From Anisus vortex (Eukaryota > Mollusca > Gastropoda > Planorbidae): DNA of 64,000 nt. Location: NCBI GenBank assembly GCA_949126835.1, contig OX421499.1, forward strand, positions 23,223,990 through 23,287,989, given 5' to 3'. The notes beneath the pieces are model-generated. The model was given only the letters and a program-made list of their open reading frames with translations, did no database searches and was not told the DNA's origin. Below, piece after piece: positions 33,601 to 47,400 of the stretch; the first letter of the stretch is position 1; each line of letters starts with the position of its first letter. Made by a program: the position numbers and the translations under genes.

Positions 33601-34620
33601 CATAGGTTCTCAACCTTTTTCGGCTCACCGCCCCCTTTGGACTATAGTTTCCGCAATTTTTTTAGGCGGACTAGACTTTTTTGTTTGATTAATTATCTTT
33701 CAAAAACTGAAAAGGAAACATATTGTAATAATTAATAGTTCAAAAAATTGCCTTAACAAAAGGTTTAAATAAATCAATGCGAATCGTTTGCCTGGTGCGT
33801 TGCTAGCAATTTGTTTATTTGTGTATCAATTTTGGTTGCAAAAGCCGTAGGCCTAATAATCAGTATTATTTGTTATATTGCAAAACAGAACTTGTTCGGC
33901 ATCATTATTGAATCAAATGTGGAAATTTTTTTTGTTAAAGGGAGATAATTAGCCCGTTTTATTTGAGCTAATATTTCAGTTATTTTTTTGTTTAAATAAA
34001 TGGCTTACAATTTATAATTTAAAAATGATCAAACTGTAAAAACTATTGGAAAAAAATATAAATATTATGTGACTAAAGAATTTATATGTATGTTTTCAAA
34101 CATTACAATAACTACCCAGTTTGTATGATTACTACATATCTATACCGCTTAACATTAGTAAGTCAACAATAAGTGTGATTCAAAATACATTAAGGACATC
34201 TCGGTTAAACTGAGATCAAAATATCATTAATATGAGCAGATGTTAGGGCGTCAGTGATCTGTCAGCAGGGTTGACAGTCCGGTGAACCAACCAAAGGACC
34301 AGCTGGCCGTACACTATATTTGCCAAATACAGAACCTTACTTCTTCGAAAAGTCACTGCGATTCCTATTTCTTATTAATATAGTCATTTTGGCATACTGT
34401 TGGGAGATATCACATATTTAGGGGCACTTGTGTTTACATCACATTTTATCCTCCAAAAACTAATCGATTCATATAGCTTAGGTGTTAAAATATATCAGGT
34501 ACGTTTGTACCGCCCACTTGCCCTTCACCGCCCCCCCAATCGCCCCCGGGAATATCAGCGCCCCCCCTAAAGCTTCTCACCGCCCCCGGGGGGCGATATC
34601 GCCCCCGTTGAGAACCTATG
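33601..34620. mobile_element. hAT-like element, 1020 bp, perfect target duplication
   Basis: Inverted ends start CATAGGTTCTCAAC, close to the widespread hAT terminus CAGNGGTTCTCAACC. The 8-bp duplication ATTTAAAC is present on both sides (33593-33600, 34621-34628). No transposase frame. GCCCCC-rich near both ends. Confidence 0.9.
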
Positions 34621-34970
34621 ATTTAAACCCATGGACGCTTTAATTTTTAGGTTTAAAAGTTTTGAGTTAATCAGTTATATGTATCACGGTCGTTACAAGA
34701 CAATCACCACTGAACTATATATGCATGGAATAAAAATACTTTTCGTAATTGGGTCATTGAAATTTGATAAAAATATATAGATAGATATATATTTATATAT
34801 ACTCTCTTATACGAGTAAATTGTGTTAATTTTAATGAGTACCGATTCATTAATTTAATGGCGAAGTCAAAAGATGAAATGGTTGATGATTTTTCTGGATA
34901 ATGCTTTGAATATCACATATATTAGTTAACTAAGTAAGTAATTTCAATGAATATTAATTATTTAGACATG

Positions 34971-36718
34971 TATATGTTACGGCCAAAGCCCGAAGTCGGC
35001 CAGATCGGGATCTGGCCGGCCAGATCGCGAAGTGGCCTATATCACCTCACATTTGACCGGCCAAAGCCCGATCTGTTCTTGATTTCGGACCTTGGCCGGC
35101 CAGATCGCGAAATGGCCAGGGGCGATCGGCCAAAGCCCGATTAAGAAGGTCATGAGCAGATTTTGAAAGTTTGTATACCGTAATTATCACATTAGGCTTA
35201 TATTGTTTAATAATTCAGCTAAATTTACAAAATCAGTCAAATTAGTTTATTACAGTAAATTAACAATATTTAATTAAAATAAATAAAAAAATCAGTCAAA
35301 TTAGTTTATTATAGTAAATTATCCATCTTTATGTGCTTATACTAAATTACAATCAGTCATGTTCGTCTATCCTACTCTTCTGTGTGCACATAGTACAAAA
35401 TAACGCTATTGTCTTTTGTTACTGGCACAATAAGCTTTTCTTTGCCACCAACCTAAATGACGTCATACTTTCTAAGACGACGATAGTCAACACTTTCTTT
35501 TTTTCTGCTTTGCTTTAGCCTGTTTAACGTCCTCTATAAAAGCACAATATTTGTATCTGCTGATGATCCAGCTATTATTAGCTTTTTCTTGCAGTAACGT
35601 ATTTAAAGTAGGCCTCTCTAAGAACATAGTTTTCATATCAAATGTTGGTTCCGCATTTACATGTACGCCAACTTTGTCCAGCATACTAGTCTCGTCAGTA
35701 GATGCCATGGGATAGCATACAGAACAATAATATGAATTTATTGAAATTGAAACGCCGCTACATGGGATACAGCCCCAGTTAAATGCAGATAGACTGTTAT
35801 TATACTGTTATACAAACTCGTGACGAGGAATACAATACTCACAATGAAACCACAATTAACATAGGCAGTATCATGTTGTTACAGGGGATGGGGTGGCCAG
35901 CAGAGTGCACGTTGTTGCGCCTAATCGGAGCCTGAATGCCCCCAATTAATTGTACTGTCCCTACGGGCACTTTCTACTCATAAAAAAAAATTGACTTATT
36001 AGTCTCTAGGCATGGTAGTAGAACTTATTCTTTAGCGCTATTGAATTCGATGCACGATATTTATATTTGTTGGAACACCGCTTATAATCTACAGTACCTA
36101 GAACACACATGTACACAAAGTAAAATAAACCACAAACGATGCTCGGTATATGTGTATGCCTCAGTTTATTGGTGCAGTAGTGTTATCTCAAGGGTATCTC
36201 ATTGCGACTGGCGGCCCCACCCATGTTTATACAACACATGAAACTAGACCGCGCGGACAATGGCTAGATAAAAATACGGTCGCTCCTGCCTTCCCACCTT
36301 TGTGGCTTATCAAAAGTCAATCCTCGACTCGCATACACCATCCAGTCAATTTATGGCGCAAATGGTGTTTTTATCCAGGTAGATAGTTTACTAAATCGTG
36401 TAATAATTAATTTCCTTGATAATTAGTGACCACTTCGGCAGGACTTTCTCTGAAAAGCAGAAGATGAACAGAAAATTATCGTCACAGAGTGTGTATCACT
36501 GTCCTTGCTACCTTATGCAAGCCGCCATCACACCTGTGCCGCCTACCGAACATTCTTGTATCAGCACATCGGACATTGGCCAGGGATTGCCAGCCACATC
36601 GCGAAGTGGCCGGCAAAAGTAGCGTAAACACTTACAATTTCAAGCACATCGGTCATTGGCCAAGCGCCTCGGCCAGATCGCGATCGGGCCGCACTTCGGG
36701 CTTTGGCCGTAACATATA
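34971..36718. mobile_element. DNA transposon of about 1.75 kb with TIRs and subterminal repeats, unclassified
   Basis: Inverted ends TATATGTTACGGCCAAAGCC with the following CGAAGT on both sides. Next to each end are several copies of GGCCAGATCGCGA and GAAGTGGCC in both orientations (34981-35145, 36580-36710). Internal open frames (35487-35708 minus, 36150-36386 plus) are not recognised. Superfamily unknown. Confidence 0.7.
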
Positions 36719-36775
36719 TATAGCTCAGTTGGCTAGGTCATGTTCGCTGAATGCCACAGGGTCGAATTCCACAGG
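36716..36775 (+). repeat. tRNA-like module
   Basis: TAGCTCAGTTGGCTAGG resembles a tRNA D-arm/A-box, and AGGGTCGAATTCC a B-box. It overlaps the end of the preceding transposon and abuts LINE sequence at 36776. Too degenerate for a tRNA gene. Confidence 0.4.
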
Positions 36776-37265
36776 ACATCCTTTATGAAACATTAGCTTC
36801 GGGACAAAGACCTACTGGACGTCCAAAACTGAGATTCACGGATGTCTGCGAAAGAGATATAAGGCACCACTAAATTGACCCAAACACTTGGGGGATCATG
36901 GCGCAGTATAGGCCCACCTGGAGGGCAGGAATCAAAGAAGGTTCCAGGCTTGCGGGAGAGGAACGCGCCAGGAACAAGAGGGTGGAGAACAATGTGGTCC
37001 CCTCCGCTACCTTCATCTGCAACCAGTGTGACCGAGCATGTACGTCCAGGATTGGCCTCTTTAGCCACACGAGGGCCAGCAAGGGAAATGGATCGTCTCA
37101 CGAGACGGAAAATGCCGAGGATATATAGCTCAGTGTCATACAGTGCACTTACATTTTTGTCTGTTGTTTGTTGTCTGTATTCTGTAACTGTCGTTAGCGC
37201 ATATAACTGTCATCAATGGGATATGCGCTATACAAGCACCATTATTATTATTATTATTATCTACA
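36776..37265 (+). pseudogene. LINE 3' end, with C-terminal finger and (ATT)n tail
   Basis: Frames give GQRPTGRPKLRFTDVCERD, then CNQCDRACTSRIGLFSHTRA (near 37018-37077), then a 3' UTR ending in GCGCTATACAAGCACC and (ATT)n. Same family as 43611-45640. Confidence 0.7.
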
Positions 37266-38570
37266 TTTTAAACATCCGCATTTTCTCCGAAAATTTAATT
37301 GCTTGAGTACTCTATACATATATAGCTCAGTGCAAGTCATATACGAGTCTGCATTTTCTCCACCTTTTAATGCTTTTAAGTCATTGAGCTCTCTCTCTCT
37401 CTATATATATATGTATATAGTTCAGTGTGTATATAATATTAGAGACTATAATAATATGTATAAAAAAAGAAGAGCTCTTTGCGATTTTTTCTAATGAAAA
37501 AAATCATTTCCGGTTGCCAATATTATTATTTTAAGTCGACGTAAATCTGATTTTTTAAAATTATGGTAGGTATTTTATACATAGATTTCTTGAAAGGTGT
37601 ATAAGTGTATATGACAAATACAAAGTGTAAAAATTGATCGATTTTGTCAACCTTTAATTACTATTGTTGGAGGTAATTTATAATATGTAGGCTAAAAATA
37701 TGCATATTATATTGAGTTTATAGAAGCTTGTTTTTAGAGATCCATCAAGTAAGAAATTAAAAACTACAACTATAAACTTTTATATGCATTTTTATAGCGG
37801 TTTTTCCTCTATTTTAGGGGCAAACTTTTGAATTTAAGGAAACATTTATCAGTTGTCATCAGATTTCGCCATACAGAAATGCATATTTTTTTTATAAAAA
37901 CGACTTTAAAATGTGCACTCTAAAGATAATGGAAAAAAAAACTAATATTGTTGGGGGATCGGGTGGTGGGGGTGAAGCTAAAAAAGTTGAAAGAATGTGT
38001 TTTAGTCGGCAACGAGTATAATTGCTCAATTTCAGATCAAAGGAAATATGTGGAGGGGTCAATTCGCCTTCCAAAATTGCGCAACCCATAAATTATAGCA
38101 AATTTGATATAAAGGATTTATGAAGCTAAAAAAATAATGCATTGTCTAGCTGGGGCAGAGTTGGTCAAATGTGCAGGTGGACAAGACATGGCGCTAAATG
38201 TTGATCTCGTAGGTACGACGTAAACCCGCTGGACGGGAGTTGTCCGAACACGCGACGGCTGGGCATGCCGTGGACAGGAGCTTGACTTACACTTCTTGGG
38301 TTGTGGCTAATAAATACCTCTGTTGCTCCCCAATTACTGATCAGCAAGGCACGCTGTGTTACTGGGACTTAACGAAGAAAACAAAAAAGGTTGTGATTGA
38401 AGCAATTTAGTTTTTATTACCATACGGCTCTATCGTAGGTCTATCTAGACACTCAGAGGGCTTGGTGGTCCATTACTTAGGCCTACAACCCAGGTTTTTC
38501 CTTCTACAAGTCGGGCCTAGAGTGTGGAAGATGAACAGCCCGAAGTCGTTTACTGCACCACGCAACCGTA
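37266..38570. other. Upstream region of gene D
   Basis: AT-rich. TATATAGCTCAGT recurs near 37122, 37318 and (variant) 37416. The block 38165-38345 is GC-richer with no recognised content. Confidence 0.4.
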
Positions 38571-38577
38571 TTGCGCA

Positions 38578-38591
38578 GTTACCATGGTGAT
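38578..38591 (+). promoter_or_regulatory. X-box-like motif over the gene D start codon
   Basis: GTTACCATGGTGAT matches the X-box consensus except at the last base. Confidence 0.35.
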
Positions 38592-38635
38592 GTTGGTCAA
38601 CTCAAGATGCATAGCGATCTATTACATTATAAAAA
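38584..38635 (+). CDS. Gene D exon 1: signal peptide
   Basis: Codes MVMLVNSRCIAIYYIIK, donor AAA|GTAAGT; 52 nt as in the paralogs. Close to E (NSKCIAVYW). Confidence 0.75.
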
Positions 38636-41407
38636 GTAAGTGATCGATTGAGCTGTTAAATGCATTGAGTTTGGTACAGCAGTGAAAAGGAATAGAACCT
38701 ATAAAAGGAATACAAATCTTAATTAATGTAGTTAATTAGTCAATAGTGCTAAATGTTGTTTCATGCCCAGGGCCTATAATGCCTACGGCCTATTAAGATA
38801 ATGCCTAGGGTCTATTAAGACAATGCCTAGGGCCTATTCAGACAATGTCTAGGGCCTATTAAGAGACCATGTCAAGGGCCTATTAATACAATGCCTAAGG
38901 ACTATTAAGAAAATGCCCGGGACCCTTTAAGACAATGCCAAGGGCCTATTAAGACAACGCCACCAAATCGGTAGGATGTGGAAATCGAGGTTACAAGTTT
39001 TCTAGAAAATAATGTAGGCATTTTTTTCTGTTACAAAAATATGCATTTTTTTTAATATTACAAAATTATATGTTGGTTACATTGAACTTTTTATATGTCT
39101 CCCAGTTTGATGAGTCAATACTCGAACACTATAACTTGTTAGAAATAACGCGCTAAAAACTGCGCCGTATTTGCTTTTCTTTTTCGGCCCAAGAACAAAC
39201 AGTCCAAGTAGCGTCAATTTATGTAAAGTTAGCGAAGAAATATGTGCTAAAATAACAACACTAGCAATCTAAGCAAAACATTTTTTTGTTATGAAACTAG
39301 TAGTCATCCCTATATTTAAATAGTTCCTTTTTGGTTCTGGACCATATAAGAACAGTTAACTAAGAACACTTGAAGAAATTATGTCTTTTTTCTATTTCCT
39401 TTTCCTCAACTTATTTGTAACTTTTCTTCTTTTTTAAGTCTACAAATATGGATCTTCAATTTAAATTTCGTATTGCTTGTTTGATTTATTATTTATTTTT
39501 TTATTTTTATTTCAAAATTATACATCAGATTGTTCCTTAGCGTCAAAACTTTCACATTACACTAGTGCACAATAACGCATGTACACACACACTCACATTC
39601 ACACAAACAACTTACGGTATATATACTTGTATAAGCTTATTGCACCTTAAAAGAATATCGATTATATGGGCGTAAAGTATGAATGCGTACTAACGCGCCA
39701 TGTTCTATCGCCACTTCAGTTGTATGCTGTAGCAGCAGTGAGGGCGCCATAAACATTGTGTACGCCAACGAGCTCCAGAGGGCGAACATGGACTTCAGGC
39801 TGCCCAAGCCATTCAACCGAGACATCAGTGTCCTCCACACCAGGGAGAACGGCCTACAAGAGAATGTGGTGTTCTTCCGGAAGGACTTGTCCGTCCAATC
39901 TTTCAAGACCTGGAAACTTAAGGTGGAGGCGTTTTTCAATCACGAAGGCTACGCGGGCTTCACAATCAAGAGCGCCCTAGTGGAGGACGCCGGCAAATAT
40001 GTCTGCAAGGGCGAAGGGGGGGTTACCTATCCCGGATGTTGGTGCTTGCTTGTCGTTATTGGTGAGCATTTTATTTTGCATTTGTAGCTGGTTTGGTTTG
40101 CATAAAGACCTACTGTTGTAGATTAGTCAAGAACTTTAATGTACTTAAACGTATGGGTAGAGATAGGGGGAATAAGTAGGGCTTACGCCAGACAATAAAT
40201 ACTGTGTTTATAGTAAGTTGTATTAGTTTACTATGTACAGAAGAAAAAAAAACTTTAACAGAACCATTACAGAAACAACATCAAAAACTAAATGCATCTA
40301 CAGGCCTTAATAAGATAAGATTACTTTATTGATCCAAATAAATGGAAATTTGACTTGATTACAGAAATTCCGTCTTTCAGCATATTTAAAACAATATTAA
40401 AGAATCATTTGTACCCAAGCACAATAGACATTTGCGCACACTATCATACCATTTATCATACAAGAAAAAGTATAATTTAGGAGTCAGCTATCGTATTTTC
40501 TGGCTGACTAATACTTCTTTTTAAACAAAAAGATATAGGCTAGAAGTGATAGTTTTAAAAATATAATTATTTACTGAAACAAATTTAGGAAAGTAATTTA
40601 AAATACATATTGTAATCGGGTTTAAAAAAATGTCTTTTTATTTAACAAAAAGTTAGGACTATCCCTGTAGATAAGAATCAAACGCATGTCTTCGACGTGC
40701 GTCTAAAATATAATCATTACTGTAAACATTTTAGGAAATTTTTTAGTTCTAAAATCCTTACGATCTTTTAAAAAATATAGGCTATCAATTGCAATTTTTT
40801 TTTAAAGTAGAAAAAATAGAAAGCTATCAGCGGGGAATCTAAGCCAGATCGCCCGCATGGCAGTCGAAGACGCTAACCACTATTTCTCTGCAAATAATTG
40901 AATTTTGATTGGTTAGACACACACTCAAGCTACTTTATATGTATATACAAGCTACATTGCCCGGCGTTGCCCGGGTGAAAAAAAAAACAGGACTGTATAA
41001 GGTGCAGATAACAAATTTATAAACTACATTTCAAAGAAAGCTATAAAGCTTATATTTAAATTATTATTTTTTTACTGAATTCTTTTAGAAAAGTAAATAA
41101 ATATTGTAATCGGGTAAAAAAATAGGAAATTATTTTTATTCAACAAAATCTAAATTGCCTGTAGATTTACAATGTCTTTTGTTTAAAAAGTTTGAAAAAA
41201 AATTGTCGAAAAAAAAAGTATAGTCCAACTGTAAAATCGAACCCGGTATAGTATAGCAGTCCGCTACGTTTACCACTGAGCTATCGAAAACACATGTCCG
41301 ATGTGAAAAATTATTAGACAGTATATAGGGCTAGGCCTTAATAGGTCGGTGACACAAACTCACGTGATTTCAAATTGACCAATGGGGATCCGTATGGGGA
41401 CAGTCTC

Positions 41408-41465
<58 letters not shown>

Positions 41466-44400
41466 TATATATATTTATATATATACATGGCTAAAAGTAT
41501 TAAACAAGTCAACACGCCGTTTGTATAGAAATCTGTGATAGCTAAAGCTTCTACCTCCCTACCCCCCCCCCCCCCCCTTCGCACAAGTAGGGGAGAGGGG
41601 GGCACGTTGATACACATTTTACATTTATTTATATTAATTGCAAACCATTATATTTAGAGTGGATATAAAGACTTTTATTTGTTCCCTTAGGTATCCTGCA
41701 CCTTTTTATCTACAAATTTTATTCATTAGAATATATTTAAAATAAATATAGCTCTTAAAGCAATGTAAAATAATTTGTATCAACTCGCCCCGTGCAGGGG
41801 TAAGATGATACACACTATGGGGCAAGCTGATACATTGAATAAGATTTAATAATTACACTAATACAATGACAATTTAACAAAGTAAACAACCCAAAACTAT
41901 TATTGTATTGTTTATTTTATTAATTAGAACAATTCTGGTAAAAACAACTTGTATCACAACCCCATGTTAAGGCTTTCTTTTACATCTTCGCCCCATCTGA
42001 AATTACAAACAATTAAAAAAAATTAATATCCCTGGTAATTTAATACATTCAAACTAAATTTTAAAATCACAATAATCGTAAAATAATATGATAAATAATA
42101 AGACTTAGTTTAATAGTAATGTATTTAATTAAACCTTTTTATTAGGCGCCTGTATAAGGCCTAAGCATTAAACTTAAACCCCTAGGCTAAGTTCTAAATA
42201 GGAATAACCCTAGCTAGACATTATTAAATGTAAAGCAAAAATAAATGAAAATGATTTAAATGTAGCCTAAGCTAAACTCAATGAACCTAACACTCTAATT
42301 AAATATAAATACGTTTTTGTAAAAAAAAATGTATTCTTCTATATTTAAATGCTTTTCCAAAGGGTTAAATAAATAACCGGATATTGTATCAATGTGCCCC
42401 GAGTCGTCTGTATCAATTTGCCCCACTACACCACATTGCATTAATTCGACTACATTAAAAACAAGACGCAAAAAAACACAATCGTAATTTAAATAAAAGT
42501 ATTCAGGAATCCATATTTCACCTAAATAAAAAGATGATAAAATAAAAGTACTTACCGTGTCTGTGAAATCTCTTACGTAATAGTAAGTCAATATTTTTCA
42601 AAAGTCGCTCAAATTTCAATTTTCCTCACAGTATTATCAATTTTGATACGAGCGAAGCCATTTTTATATCGAAAGTAGGGGAAGTAGAAAGCTATCTCCC
42701 GTACTAACTCTTCTGCGCATACGTAGTATAATAGCTGTAAAAAACAATTTGTATCAACCTGCCCCTGTATCAACCTGCCCCCCTCTCCCCTATTTAATAT
42801 TTAAATACATTTCAATATAACCTTAGCAATTTCTGTCCTTGGATCCATCAACCAGTTAAGCCTAACCGTCCGGTCATCTCTCCACTGAGCGAGACGTCAT
42901 ATCAGTGCAAGCACTCTTCAAGATCCAGGCCTAGCTCCCATGTACTTGACCACACAACTAAATGGCTGGACAGCAGTGATACTGAACTGGGTGTTAACAG
43001 GTCTGACAAGGTCTGATGCTAAATCTATCGCTTGTTGTTTTTTTAAATTGTGATTAGTAACGAGATATTTGTCCTTATCAATTTCTGTTTATTTGGGTCA
43101 ATAAAACAATCTCATCAGATTGACGTTTTTATACATGTATATGGACAGGACCGGCTCTAGGGTTTTTGACGCCCTAGACGAAAACAAATTCTGCGCCCTC
43201 ATTAATGTGCCTTTGGCGGGAGAAACTGAGTATTGTTAGGGCATACTTTCGTATATTCTAAGAAAACTTAAAAAGAATACCCGTCGCCTTTTATCACCTA
43301 GTAGTAATTCGCCTGCCTCTGGGCATTGTGCTGGCCACACATCCCCTAGTATGCCGTGGCCAGAGAAACTGGTGAACGCTGCTTCACCAGCCTTATGATC
43401 AGTTTGGTCCGAATGCTACTTTACTTTAATTCGCCTGCCTATGCTAGTAGCGCACAGAAGTACTAAATTTTAATTTTGTTAACATTTTTAAATCCCCGAA
43501 TTTAAAAAAAATCCTCAAATATGCGCCATTCCCTCCTCCCCCCTTCCCCAATTTTGCGCCCTAGGTTGCCTATATGGACGAGCCGGCTCTGTATATAGAT
43601 ATAATAATATTAAGATGCATGCTCAAAGGGTTGCCCGCCAATGTGCCAATACCTACTGGCTTAACCTCTGCTCAAGCATACAGTCAGCTGCTGATATGGG
43701 AAACGCCAAAGCCATGTACGAAAACATTAAAAAAGCAGTCGGCCCTACGACGTCAAAGGTTGCACCCCTAAAATCCAAAACTGGAGAAATCATCAAGGAC
43801 GAAGAAAAGCAGCTCAAACGCTGGATTGAACATTACCTGGAACTGTATGCAACAGTTAACACAGTCTCCAGCACCGCCCTAGATGGCATCCCCGACATGC
43901 CGCTAATGGAAGAACTAGATGCCAATCCCACACAGGAAGAGCTAAGCAAAGCCATCGACTGCCTTGCCTGTGGAAAAGCCCATGAGAGTGATGGTATACC
44001 TCCAGAATCTCTGAAGAATGGTAAGACAGTGCTACTCCAGCCTTTGCACGAGCTGCTAGCCCTCTGCTGGGAACACGGATACATCCACCAGGACATGAAG
44101 GACGCAAACATAGTGACTCTATATAAGTATAAGGGCAATTGAAGTGACTGCAATAACTATCGCGGCATCTCGCTTCTCAGTATCGTAGGAAAGGCTTTTG
44201 CCCGCGTCACTCTCACACGCTTGCAGAGTTTAGCCTCCCGAGTTTATCCAGAGTCACAATGTGGTTTTCGGGCGGGTCGGTCTACTATAGACATGGTGTT
44301 CTCCATACGGCAGATGCAGGAAAAATGTAGAGATCAGCAGATGCTACTCTACATTGCCTTAATAGACCTGACAACAACCCTTTGATTTAGTCAGTCGCAG

Positions 44401-47400
44401 TGGGCTGTTTCAAATCCTGTAAAAAAAATGGCTTTCCCCCACACCTACTCGCCATCATCAGACAGTTCCATGATAACATGCAGGGCACAGTGCACTTCAA
44501 CGGAACCACCTCTGAAGCCTTCCCAGTCAGCAGCGAAAAGCAAGGCTGTGTACTTGCACCAACACTGTTCGCAATATTCTTCTCCATACTGCTCCGATAC
44601 GCCTTCAAGGATAGTAGTGATGTAATCTGGTTACACACCAGAGCTGATGGAGGACTTTTCAACACTGCCCGTCTCCGAGCCAAAACCAAAACGAAAGAGG
44701 TCCTAATTCGCGTGCTACTTTTTGCTGACGATGCGGCCCTGAGCAGGTGAGCATAAAGAAGACAAATATCATGGCCCATGACACATGCTCCGTTCCTACC
44801 ATTACTATAGAAGACGAAAACTTGGAAGTTGTGGACTGCTTCACCTACTTGGGGTCCAAGATTTCCAGCTCATTGTCCATAGAGGATTAATTAAATAGCA
44901 GAATCGGCAAGGCACAAAGGCTAAACTTAGTAAACGGGTTTGGGAAAACACCAAGCTGACAGAAAGGACCAAACTGTGTGTCTACCAGGCCTGCGTCATC
45001 AGCACGTTGCTTTAAGTGAATCATGGACAACCTATGCGTCCCATGAGCGTAAGCTAAATAGCTTCCCCCTGAAGTGTATGCGCCGCATCCTTGGCATTGA
45101 ATGGCAGGACAAAGTCCCTAATAGTGAGGTACTGACGCGCGCCAGCGCCCAAAGCATGTTCACAGTCCTTAGTGAAAGACGCTTAAGATGGCTAAGACAT
45201 GTAAGAAGAATGAGTCCAGGAAGAATCCCTAAGGACCTCCTATAAAAAGAATTGGCATCTGGAAAGTGAAAAACAGGTCGGCCACGCCTCCGTTACAAAG
45301 ATGTCTGTCAGAGGGATATGAGAGAAGCCAGAATAAGTACAAATGACTGGGAGGGGAAGGCAGAGGATCGGTCCACCTGGCGCACTGCTGTCAGGGAAGG
45401 GGTTAAAATAGCAGAGGAAAATAGAATGGAGGAGACCATAGATAAAAGGTCTAGAAAGGCGAAGAAAATAGAATTCACGGAACACGTGTGCAAAGGCTGT
45501 AAAAAAGACTGTCACTCAAGGATAGGCCTGCTCAGCCACACGAGGAAGTGCCTCGAACCACGGTGATGCACCATAGTCTCGCGAGACGGAAGAATGCCAG
45601 AGAAAAATTAAGCTCTCCGACAAATATTCTAAGGATTCAGTAACTGCACATTTCTTTAAGAAAATATAAACCAAATGTTACCCGAAGAGTGAAAAATGAA
45701 CACCACGCCAACCATTTTGGCCAAATTATAACGGAACCTATATAAGTATTTTTTAACTTCATTGCCACAACTGAAGCTATTGTTTAAATCTACATAGCCA
45801 CTTTTGAATCTATTGCTTCAAGCTCCATAGCCACATCTGAATATATTGTTTAAACCCACATTGCCATATCTGCATCTATTGTTTAGGCTCAAGCTGACAT
45901 GGTTCGGTCATGTGCTGCGGCACAATAGCCTGACAAAAACAATCTTCCAGGGCACGGTGGAAGGTGGGCGTAGGAGAGGCCGTCAGCGGAGATGCTGGTT
46001 CGACAATGTAAAGTATTGAACAGGGCTGCAGTTGACTTAACTATTGACAACCGCTTTACGATAGGCAAAAGTGGAGAAAGTTGACTGCTGAGGTGTCCAT
46101 TCGCTCCCCCCCCCCCCCTTAAAAAAAAACAAAAAAAAAACGATCAGAACGGTCATGGGATTGATGATAATGATACACAATACGTGTTGGAACTAAATTT
46201 ACGTGTTTATCACATTAAGTGTGGGAATTAAGTGTGTTGTTTTCAATGAAAATTTTGAAATTCAATTATCATGTTTCCGCAATAAGTGTTGGAATGACAA
46301 GGTCTTATTTTCACAAAAAGTGTTAAAATTAGAGGGACTTGTTTCCTCAATATGTTTTGGAATTAGAGTTTTTTTATAAAGTGTAAAAATTAGAACGGTT
46401 TGTTTCCTTGAATGTGTTAGAATTAAGAATTCCATTCCACATTTTAAATCTAATGGACATAATAATTATTTTCTTATTCTCTCGCTTCTCCAAATTCTCT
46501 GCCTCCCCTACTCCGAAACCTCTTGCAGTACAGCATCAACGATAAAGGAGAGCTCCAGGTAAATAATGAGCATGCGTCAGACAAAGGCCTAACGTTTAAG
46601 TGCCAGACAGCGGATGTCGTTGAGAACGCAACGGACATCATGCTTCAGTTCTCAGACCCAAGTGATGAGTTTGTCTTTAAAGGTAGGTCAAGGCCATTGT
46701 TGTTTGTGATAAGACTGCTTTTGCAGTTTTCTGGTGAAGGATGCCCACTTCTGTACCCATGGGGCTCAAAGTTTGCAAAGTGTATAAACCGCCGATACGA
46801 TCGCATCAAGATTACATCGGCGGGCGAACGCATGAGGGACAGCTCCCGCAGTGGCTCCGGGTGACCAGCTATCCATTGCACGCCAGTGGCCCCGGTGGGG
46901 AGGTAGAAAGGACGTTGCGAACCAGTCTCGAAGAACCTCCCGGTGCCTGGATTCCTGTGCCTATAGTATAGGATTTGTGCTAGCGGGATACGTTGTCGGT
47001 ATACGGTCGAGCTACCACGATAATGATCCTAGGAGACCCCCAATTAACAATAGCTGGACTGCCGAAATTTTTCCTGTTACACTGCACGCCAAGCTTTTGG
47101 CGTGTCGTGGGGTGGCTGGAGCCCTGACAGAGCTTTGGTGTGCCTCCCCAGAGCTCATTCCTGCACGTTACGCCCTTCGGGCTCGTCCGGTTTGAAAGAG
47201 ACTTTCTAATTCAGTGAAGTATACCATATCTGTATATTAAGGCCTGAAATAAACGAAGTGTGTAAACCATCGATACGTTTCCATTAAGAGTACTTCAGGG
47301 AAACGTCCACAATTGGATCACCCAAGGATCAGTGCACGAGCGAGGGACCACTGAAACGTGTTCAGAGGTAAAGAAAAGTCTCTCCCAGCCCGATGTCTGG

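Noticed and set aside
36875..37306. 143-codon open frame near 37 kb
   Set aside because: Out of frame with the LINE finger it overlaps; no independent support.
43611..45640. Active LINE
   Set aside because: 5'-truncated with several frameshifts and stops across the RT domain.
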